The notes beneath the pieces are model-generated. The model ran no database searches, was not told the origin of the DNA, and saw only the letters and a program-made list of their open reading frames with translations. The translations under genes and the position numbers were made by a program. Positions 56,162 to 64,000 of a stretch of DNA of 64,000 bases are shown piece by piece; the stretch's first letter is position 1, and each line of letters opens with the position of its first letter. This DNA is from Phytophthora quininea (Eukaryota > Oomycota > Peronosporomycetes > Peronosporales > Peronosporaceae), in NCBI GenBank assembly GCA_011947345.1, contig JAAVTG010000845.1, positions 496,001 through 560,000 on the forward strand. Reading direction: 5' to 3'.

Positions 56162-58154
56162 TCACGAAATGGTGCAGTCGCCGCCTGCCGAGGTTCTTCG
56201 CCGCTGTCCAGTACGAAGCTGTTGTTGCTGTTGTGCTTGTTGCTGCCGCTGTTGTTCTTGTTGTTGATACTGCAGCGTCTGGGCATCGACCCGCCGCTTG
56301 CGCTCTTGGTAAAAGCGTTCAGCCTGGCGCTGGGCCTCTAGTTCCTCCTCCGAGATCATCATTTCTCCATCAGCTGTCATGGAGATGAAGTCGCTCTCGC
56401 TACTGTTGTGAATGCGGGCGTCATCTACACCACTGCTCTCGTTTCTTTCGCCTTCGCTTTCATCTCGGGCTTGGGCCTGCTCATCGGTATCATGATCACC
56501 TCCACTCGGTTGCAGGTCTCTAGGCGACATTCGCAATGACACAGGCTTCTCTCTACGCACACGAGCCTCCTCTTCCCGCTGCATCTTTACAGCTAAGAGA
56601 TAATCAGGATCGAGATTTTCTTGATCCTCCTCCGTTTCACCAAAAGACCGTCACTTGGCATGGTATGCTCAACGGCTCGTGTGTCGCTGCAACTCGTGCT
56701 GGGAGCAGTAGATGCACCAGTTTTGGTGAGGCTTAGAGCTCTAGCCTTCCGCAAAGCCTGCTCTTCTTGCTCACGCTGCTCTCGTTGCTGCGTCAGGATG
56801 CTCACTTGTTGCTCTGAAGATGTCACGGGTCGAAAGTCGGCGTCAAGGTATTCTGTGTCTCCATCGATCTCGTTCAGCAGCTCCCACACGACGCTGGGCT
56901 CGTCGAGGTACCCGGCATCAGTCACCAACAGGTACAAGGCGCCTTCAAACTAAACATGCACAGCAACACAAAGGCATTAGCTCAATTCACACGGAAGGCA
57001 AACGAAGTCGCGCCGTACCTTGAAGAGCGTGGAGAAGTGATTATTCCGGAAGAAAACGCACAGCTGTCGCTCTCGGATTCCCTCGTGCAGCTTCACCAGC
57101 CCGTAGTAAGTGAGTTGGCTCGCGGTCGAGTTGAAGAATTCCTCGAGCACTGGACCTTCTTCGAGCAGCGTAGTGGCAGTTCCCAGTGCGTCTGCGTCAC
57201 TGATGTGGCGCTCCTTCATCATAATCTGGACGGTCTGCTGGGACGGGCTCTTCTTCGGAGACGACAACGTCGAGTTCGGCGGCGCTGCTGCAGCGGAGGC
57301 CGTGATGCTTTTGACATCAATCGACAAGTTTTGGATCCCCGTCGTGTGCGACGCTTGCGGGGACTGCAGAGGTGATGGAGGTTTGCCTTCGTCCGGCACT
57401 TCCTCTGTCTTTGCCGCGTCCAAATGAGTTTCAACCTCTGTTTGTTTATCAACATCCGCAGGAGCAGCAGCCGTTGCAGATGTCGGTGCACTGGCCGAAG
57501 CTTCGCTCGCTTCTTCCGTCATGAGCACGCCCCTGTAGTCGACAAGTCGCTCGATCAGCTCATTGTACGATTTGTTCCCCACCACGTTCAGCTACAAACA
57601 CAACGATAAAATCAAAAGTCAGCACCCCCTCCTCTCTCGCTTGAATGTCCCCCTCACTCACCGTCGTGTTATCTTGTTGATCCAGCAGCCAGCCATGCAC
57701 AAGTGCGATGTCCAGCATGTCGAAAGCAGCGCAGGCCACAGTGTACTCAAAGTCCGTGATGTTGTGGAAGCGCACGTTCACGTCCAGCCCCACCAGCATC
57801 GAGGGCAGCAGCTGCTGCACGTCCTGGAGGGTCTTCTTCTGCGTCAAGCGCTGCAGTTCGCTCGCGTCCGTCATCTGACAGAGCTGCATTAGCATCCACT
57901 CCCTCAGAATAGTAATCAATATGCCACACGTACCGGCGGGTTGGTGTCGATGAGTCTCCTGCGCACGGCTTCCATCAGGTCGGGCGCGCTCACGAAGCCT
58001 GGCGCCTGCACGAGTCCATCAAGAGAGAGCCGACCCTCAGCAGCAGCACATTGGCGATGGCCAGCAGCGGGCACGGGCCGTTGGAGTTCTGGCACACATA
58101 GCGCAAGGGCTTCCCCAGGAACTGGGTCTCCTTGACGGCGTAGCTCTCGTCCAT
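56162..58154 (-). CDS. MINDY-family deubiquitinase (FAM63-like)
   Basis: 601 aa in four exons (58154-57934, 57883-57662, 57591-57019, 56949-56162) after missing bases near 58025 and 56635. The N-terminal catalytic core starts YAVKETQFLGKPLRYVCQNS then NGPCPLLAIANVLLL, holding the oxyanion Gln and catalytic Cys. The catalytic His lies in CVFFRNNHFSTLFK, followed by LYLLVTDAGYLDEPSVVWE. A low-complexity insert (Ala/Pro/Ser, about 165-250) interrupts the domain. Near the end DPDYLLAVKMQREEE resembles the ubiquitin-binding MIU. MINDY enzymes trim K48-linked polyubiquitin. The tail is Gln-rich (QQQEQQRQQQAQQQQQ). Introns are 50-70 nt. Divergent from the next gene across 128 bp. Confidence 0.92.
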
Positions 58155-58282
58155 TTAGCAGTGTGACGAGCAGCTCTGAGAGCTCCTTGCGACGTCTTCG
58201 TCGTCTGATTATCCTGCCTGGCTAATAGTGCTGTCATTTCGATACGTTTATATTGTTCTGAATATCCAACTTAACAGCGAGC

Positions 58283-58712
58283 ATGGACGGCCGAGAGCCG
58301 CAGCGAGAGCGGGCGGAGCTGCACGACCCGCACGTGCCGCGCTTCCCCGTGGTATTCAAGGAGCCCACGCCGCAGCAGGTGCGAGACAACATCCGACAGG
58401 GTGACATCGTCCAGAGTGTGCTGCTGAGCGTCACAAGCTTCCCGGCAGGCTACGTCGTCGGTGCGTCACAAGTTGCTTCCTACTGAGAGGGACCTACGCA
58501 GGCTCTAAAACATGACGGCTATTACTTTGGCAGCGCGTCAACTGGATCGGAGTTTAGCGAGGCCCGGCATGTGGTTCACGGGCGTGATTGGAACGATTGG
58601 CGCAGTCATGTTGGCGTACCAGAACTCGGCGTTAAGGCTGCAGGGCTTCGGCCGGAATGATGAAGAAGTGGCGAGATATTCCAAAAAGAGGGAGCGTCGA
58701 CGTTATAGCTGA
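58283..58712 (+). CDS. Complex I 21-kDa (NUXM-type) subunit-like protein, copy 2
   Basis: 129 aa in two exons (58283-58460, 58502-58712) with a 41-nt intron and one missing base in the A-run near 58510. PRFPVVFKEPTPQQV and FPAGYVVG, split by an intron at the same Gly codon as copy 1, then MWFTGVIGTIGAVMLAYQNS and RLQGFGRNDEEVARYSKKRE. Closer than copy 1 to the 21-kDa AYQNS motif. The two copies are diverged paralogues (about 30-40% by eye) and not products of the recent inversion. Predicted inner-membrane subunit of mitochondrial complex I. Confidence 0.6.
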
Positions 58713-58831
58713 AGATGGAGCTGAAATGGAGAGACAGCAAGTTTTTCAGCGTTGCTGCTGTTGCTTTCAGGGATTTGGTGAGGCTCTTCTTGTTGGCGAA
58801 AACATTTCCGATGCTCGTCTGGTGTGAAAAG

Positions 58832-58907
58832 TTCGTCGTTCCGCCTGCAGGGCTACAAGGCCAACCCGGCGGAGGTGCAGCAGTACATCACCAGCAAACA
58901 GGAGTAA
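58832..58907 (+). pseudogene. 3' fragment of complex I subunit copy 1
   Basis: Encodes only SSFRLQGYKANPAEVQQYIT and the last few residues of copy 1 with its stop (58905-58907), brought in with the RPS11 duplication. It has no start or membrane segment. Confidence 0.85.
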
Positions 58908-59292
58908 ACTGGAGTCAAGGAGGGGCAACGGTCGTCAGTTGCTTAGCAGAGCCAAAGCAGCTCTGCAGAGCGACGGAGTTTGCTCCACCCACTCCGATGA
59001 CTCGATGGGGAGAATCAAGGGAAATATAGGACACGAGTGCTTCAGCTGAGAGTGTTTTTGGTCGTGGGAGGGAGGTCGATCAAGGTGTTGCAAGTGAAGA
59101 AGAGCTCTGTCTTGAAGACGTCCTTGTTCTTGCTTGCACCGCCAGAACGTCCGTGTACTGGCATTGGTTATTTTTCGGGAGATGCCACTTCATATCCCCA
59201 CTTCAAATCCTTTCAGCTACTTCACCACTTGGTTGGCTCTGCTCGCTGTTCCATTGCTGTTGCCCCACTAGCTGAATCCCCTCGACGAGACC

Positions 59293-60130
59293 ATGGAGCA
59301 CGTTGACCAGGTAGCTGCGGCCTCCTCTCGCCCTCCGCTCTGCAGCCGTAAGCAGTCTCCTCCTCGTGCGTCCGCGTCTCCTGGCTGGTGTGGTTCTCTG
59401 TCGCGTCCTCGGGCCTCCTGCAGGCGCCGGCTAGCTCGTTGGTTGGGGTGATGGCCCACCAAGGCTGTAATCCGCACTCTGGGGGTTGGGAGCTGGGCTG
59501 CTAAGGCCCACTCCCTCCCAACTGCCCCACTTCTCTCACACACACACTACTTCGCCTCATCAGCGACAGGAAACTTCCGACCCAACTCGAGAGAAAACTG
59601 CTGCGGCCATGTGATGTCTGTCCCTCTCTCCGTCAACTAACTTTGCGTCGTGTGTGGATGGATAACAGACTGAGAAGGCCTACCAGAAGCAGCAAGGCGT
59701 GTTCCTCGCCAGCAAGAAGTTCGCCGGCAAGAAGAAGGGCCCGCGCTTCTACAAGGAGGTGGGCCTGGGCTTCAAGACGCCCAAGAGCGCCATCGACGGC
59801 CAGTACGTGGACAAGAAGTGCCCGTTCACGGGCAACATCTCGATCCGCGGCCGTATCCTCAAGGGCGTCGTGCTGTCCACCAAGATGAAGCGCACGATCA
59901 TCGTGCGTCGCGACTATCTGCACTTTGTCAAGAAGTACAAGCGTTTCGAGAAGCGCCACAAGAACGTGGCCGCCCACCTGTCGCCGGCCTTCCGTGTCAA
60001 GGAGGGAGACGTCGTGACCATCGGCCAGTGCCGCCCGCTCGCCAAGACGGTGCGCTTCAACGTGCTGGAGGTCGAGCCCGCCTCGGAGACCAAGCCCATC
60101 AACGTGCGCAAGCAGTTCCGCCAGTTCTAA
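59293..60130 (+). CDS. RPS11: 40S ribosomal protein S11 (uS17), copy 2
   Basis: 159 aa in two exons (59293-59310 and 59669-60130) with the same 358-nt intron as copy 1. Exon-1 Asp codon is GAC here and GAT in copy 1; the protein is identical. All of the upstream ~380 bp and downstream ~440 bp is duplicated, so it probably has a working promoter and both copies may be expressed. Confidence 0.97.
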
Positions 60131-60571
60131 GTCGCCGTCGCAGTTGAGCCGGTGGCGTGGCGAGTAGCTACATGAGCTAAGTTTCCGTCAATCCAAAGCA
60201 CTCCAGGGGATTTATACCACGAGTTGTTGCTCCACCTACCTACCTGAGGAAGCGAATCACAAAAACGACTGTCGCTGCTGAAGCGATCGTGGATGCTTGT
60301 TGGGGCTCCCATGAAAACTCTACTGCTTGCCGTCGATTAACGTAAAGAAATCCGGGCAGGGGTCGTAGGACGCCTCGAATCACAGGCGAAAGCGCTTCTC
60401 TTCAGTCATCTGCTGACAAAGGCAAGAGTCTGTTGATCTCAAAGCACAGGAAGGCGTGATGGTTTTCCGTCGTCTTCCTGTGGCAACTATTCTGCTGGAA
60501 GTGTAGCTTCCCGATTCAGCTCGAGCGTTTACAGGCAACTGCATCTTGGCATTGAACACTCGATTCACGAA

Positions 60572-60889
60572 AGAAGATGGAGGTCTGCAGAATGGTAACG
60601 GTTTCTCTAAGCTCCGGTAAACCCAGATCATTGTAGTGTACACGAGAAGATTTCGAGTGTGGTGAGCTTTGAGCACATGAGTAATTATTCGCCAGGAAAT
60701 ATAAATTGGCAGCTGCACACGGATCCGGAACCAGCCTTCTTCCTCGCAAATAGGGTAAAGCGACCTATTTCACGAAATGCTACCTCAACTCAATCCTTCG
60801 AGGAAACACGTTATCAAACCGTAATACGGTTCAATGGTCAAGGCACATTTCTCCCTCCCTGTCTTGACAAGACAACTTTCATATTCGTT
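60572..60889. other. Spacer right of the duplication
   Basis: No gene seen; short plus-strand ORF from 60659 has no recognised product. Confidence 0.4.
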
Positions 60890-61265
60890 CATGTTGCAAT
60901 TTCATCTCTAGCATTACGCTTGTCTTCGCCGCAGTCTGCTGTCGAACTGCACTGCCTTCCCCGAGTCGAAGACCAAGATCATTTCGTCGGACATCCAGAG
61001 TGCCAAATCTTCTCTTGCCGCTATCACTGACAACAAGAACGCATGCTTTCTGAGGACCGTCGACAAGGTGGAAGAAAACGACGCGGAAGACACCAAAGAG
61101 CGGACGAACCTACTTTGGCTGGCCAATTTTACTGTCTGGAATGAAAACTCCCGGCGAAATCAACGAGATGTTGGGATTTGCTGGTCTGTCGGGCCGTCAA
61201 ATGGGGCTACAAGAACTACAAGAAAGCCACGGCGTTTTTTAAGTACTGTGGCAAGGGGCCGGTAA
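60890..61265 (+). pseudogene. Degenerate RXLR effector
   Basis: A signal-peptide-like stretch (FISSITLVFAAVCC, about 60900-60942) is followed in another frame by an effector-like region. Where RFLR is expected the sequence is CFLR (61044-61055), with an acidic dEER-like run after it (EENDAEDTKER). A later frame gives a C-terminal part (MKTPGEINEMLGFAGLSGRQ). No single start-to-stop frame exists and the RXLR Arg is lost, so I call it a relic, although some shifts may be artefacts. Confidence 0.5.
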
Positions 61266-61525
61266 GATACCCGTAGGTCGCAAGCCTTTAGCTGGTTGGA
61301 TAGTAAAAATAACGCAAATAGGGCGAAGTTGGAAGTCGACAAAGTGAACCGTCTCGCATCGTATCAAGTCCGCTGTCACCAGCAATTCTGTCATAGTTGT
61401 GTATTTATCCATTTCTTGCAAGAGCAGTTCACGATTGAGGTTCTTTGGCAGTGTCTGCTTTCAAATCTGCCCCTCAGCAGCTTCAGCGCGATCCAATTTC
61501 ATTTTCTCGGTCAACGTGACGCGCT
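61266..61525. other. Spacer, no gene seen
   Basis: AT-richer 260 bp before the MORN gene stop; nothing recognisable. Confidence 0.4.
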
Positions 61526-63904
61526 CTATGTACGTTTCGAAATTTGCAAGTGACTTTTTGGTGGTGACAAGTTGTATTTCTCCTTGCGGAACCGAGCACG
61601 TTGTTTCTCGAACGCAACTAGAGCAGCTCGTTCTTCTTGCACTCGTTGTAGCTCGTTACTTTCCAGCTGGTTATCCTCATGCTCCTCGCGTTTGCGGTTC
61701 GTCCAATTCTCATAAAAGTCGTCCAGCAGTTGGTAGTACAGAGTTAAGTTTGCACGTTCGCACTGCAGAAGATATGCGCGCTCACGCTCTGTCCGACGTT
61801 TGCCATTGACTTGCTTGCGGCGTCGAAGTTTATCGAGTTGTGTGGGCAAAACGGTGGTGAGGAATGACATCTTCTCTCGGCTCTTGCCGTTGGTTGTGAA
61901 TGGCAAATGGCGACCTAATTCTGCTCCTCGATGCTGTTCTGATCTTGGGCCAAGGTTGACATGACGATGACCCGCGCGTGTTTGGTTCTGTATGAACGCA
62001 CCTTCGTACCAGAATTCCCACATGTCCGTACTTTCGCCAGTATCTCCAGTGTGAGACTCGTCTTCGCTGCTGACATTATAGTAAAAGTCGCCTCGCCCAT
62101 CTATCGCGTCCTCATGCCAGAACCCAACGTGTTTAGATCGGCCACCGTCGAAACGCGCCGTGCCACGACCATGGCGTGCACCACCGTCGAAGAATCCTTC
62201 GTATTCATCTCCATGACGCTCGCGCTGTCGTCCACGACCATGAGGTTGACCCTCAACGAAAGCGCCTTCGACGAATGATCCATCAGGAAACGTTCGTTTA
62301 CAAGCTGGACCATGCAGCGTTCCATTCAGGAATTCGCCTTCATCAACAACTCCTGTGGAACTGACGTATCGCCCAATGCCTGTGACCACTCCGTCCCGCA
62401 TTTCACCGTCGTACATGGCACCGTCTGGAAACACAATGTGCATCCCCTCTCCACTCTCGACACCATCCCGATAATCATCGCCATTCAGCAGTGAGTTTCC
62501 AAAGGTCCGACCTCGAACTTTGTCGTTGTACTCGTATCGTCGCTGAGGACGTTCAAAAGTTCCTTCACACGTCGTTCCTTTGCCGTATACTAACTTCCCA
62601 CTCCCGCAGCGCGTGTTGCCCGAAAACTGGCCGTCATAGACCCCAACGTTGGTGTACTCCTGACCTAGGCCTTGCTTGCGCCCCAGACGAAATGCTCCGG
62701 AGAACACACTGCCGATAGACGAAAAATGAAAGTTTTCGTCGATCGGGTCCAACGGAACCTCCTCTTCGCCGGCAGCTAACGCCGTACTCGCTACGGCCAT
62801 TAACTCTCCCTCGCCATGGCGCAAACGTCGAAGGCGCACAGTTCGCATATTGACCTCCTTCAGTAGATCGTCAGGATCAATCACTTGGTTCGACAACTGA
62901 TCATCCTCGAAAAACGCCTTCGGTTTGGGTCGTGTTTGCACTAAACTCACATAGTTCCAGTCGCTCTTGCGAAGTGCCAGAGAGACCAAGTCACGTCCTC
63001 GCGGGCTCGTAAATGTCGCCGCCCACGTTTTCATCTCCACTTCGTCCTTGAGCTTTGTCGACAGTAGCTCGCCATCTCGAGGCACTTCTGCGAGTGTCAC
63101 TGGCTCCGTCATAATTAGCCTGGTCATCCGTCTGCGTCTCCGCTCCAACTTCGTAATCTCATCACTCAACTCCTTGATCTGGCCGCCCATGGCGTCTGCC
63201 AAATGCTTTCTCGTCTCCGTTTGTTGTTGTGTCGTCCCAGTGATATCGGCGACTGGCAGCGCGATGAGCTTCGCCTTGGCCACCTTTAGTTTCTTCTGAG
63301 CTGTTGCCAGCAGTGGCTTCAACCGAAGCAGCGGCTGGAACTCTTGAGAGATGCCAAACAGCAGCCACGTCTTGATATCGATCGGCTCGCATTGAGCCGG
63401 TACAAAAGCAAGCACCAGCAGCGCTTCCCCGTGTAGAAAGGGTCTTGCAGATCATCCTGCGGCATCGGCTCCATCCGTTCATGGATGATATAGTACCATC
63501 GGTCACTGCCCTGAGGAGGCAGCACTTGTGTCCGCCAGTCCTTGGGCCACAGCACATCTAAGGAAATGTATTAGGTCAGCTCACAATAAATCTTTGATAA
63601 CACAGCTATTGTACAGACTGTTGAAAGGGTCCTTGAGCAACGCCGCGTTGCAATTGAACAGCAAATTGATCTTGGCCCTGATGGGAAACACCAATTCAGT
63701 TACTAAAGATTGTAGTTTTAACGAGTGGACCCTTTCGCGTTCCTACACGGTGAAGTCGGATCGCAGCACGAACTGGAACTTGTAGTCCTCGGGCTTGCTG
63801 CAGCTCGGGTCGAACAGCGCCACCGCCATCTGGTCCTCCTTGTACTCCTCCACCATCTTCCCCGTGCGGTGGTCCACGACCATTCGCCCTGTGCGGGTTG
63901 CCAT
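61526..63904 (-). CDS. MORN-repeat protein
   Basis: About 730 aa in two exons: 63904 to about 63749 (MATRTGRMVVDHRTGKM) and 63557-61526, with one missing base in the G4 run near 63438. The exon 1 donor is unclear (ACC|GTGTAG leaves the wrong phase), so that boundary is uncertain. The N-terminal third is unassigned (VLWPKDWRTQVLPPQGSDRW) with a coiled coil. Residues about 310-540 hold MORN repeats (VYDGQFSGNTRCGSGKLVYG, GAMYDGEMRDGVVTGIGRY, SFVEGAFVEGQPHGRGR, EYEGFFDGGARHGRGTARF). The C-terminus is basic coiled coil (ENWTNRKREEHEDNQLE). MORN proteins often act at membranes or axonemes; a flagellar role is only inference. Confidence 0.8.
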
Positions 63905-64000
63905 CGCGGCAGTAGTTCCTTAGTAAATCTACCACGTCTTTTCGCGCTCCAATTTTTACTTATATAATAAAAAATATTAGCCAATCGATCTGGAAAAGTT
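63905..64000. other. 5' flank of the MORN gene
   Basis: AT-rich (TTATATAATAAAAAATATTA) region before the start at 63904; the window ends here. Confidence 0.4.

Larger units (their letters stand above)
58832..60571. repeat. Inverted segmental duplication, right arm (~1.74 kb)
   Basis: Complement of 42380-44122. Begins inside the copied 3' end of the complex I gene and ends just after the RPS11 downstream region. Confidence 0.9.

Noticed and set aside
1..64000. CRISPR arrays, tRNA or rRNA genes, operons
   Set aside because: None seen; the window is eukaryotic and no cloverleaf or array pattern was noticed.

Overview
The window looks like a eukaryotic oomycete chromosome, most likely Phytophthora or a close relative. 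Supporting signs are an RXLR-dEER effector gene, oomycete-type Inr/FPR core promoters, many GT-AG introns of about 40-90 nt, short gaps between genes, secreted polygalacturonases, and flagellar genes expected of a zoospore former. No tRNA, rRNA gene or CRISPR array was seen.

Layout. 1-3.2 kb: outer-dynein-arm docking protein (+) and adenosine deaminase (-), convergent. 3.9-16.5 kb: a 12.6-kb Ty3/gypsy element on the minus strand with identical 560-bp LTRs and a 4-bp target duplication. It carries gag, pol, an antisense ORF and a multi-membrane-pass ORF that runs into the 3' LTR. 18.3-27.7 kb: WDR26/GID7-like protein, two tandem CLC chloride channels and a coiled-coil flagellar-type protein. 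27.7-30.2 kb: Mediator-1-like gene (-). 30.3-36 kb: accessory block with an inositol-transporter pseudogene split by a hAT element, a MULE, an RXLR effector and MULE relics. 36.7-41.6 kb: a PH-START-START-membrane-acyltransferase gene and an intact inositol transporter. 42.4-60.6 kb: a 1.74-kb inverted duplication carrying ribosomal protein S11 (uS17) flanks an inverted polygalacturonase pair, DPH3, kinesin, CaM methyltransferase, RPN10, AGC kinase, MINDY deubiquitinase and two complex I 21-kDa-type subunits. 60.6-64 kb: an RXLR relic and a MORN-repeat protein.

Quality. Almost every long gene is broken by frameshifts that, read by eye, behave as single missing bases. About 28 missing-base events and one extra base were counted. 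Adding the missing bases makes each CDS length divisible by three, and in the CLC pair it gives the same exon lengths as the intact tandem paralogue. I read these as assembly deletions rather than pseudogenes, so gene coordinates below span the breaks and the break positions are given.

Themes. Ubiquitin/proteasome genes (GID7-like, RPN10, MINDY) and cilium genes (docking complex, DUF4795-like, MORN) recur, but there is no evidence that they form functional clusters. Local duplication, inversion and transposition dominate the accessory parts.
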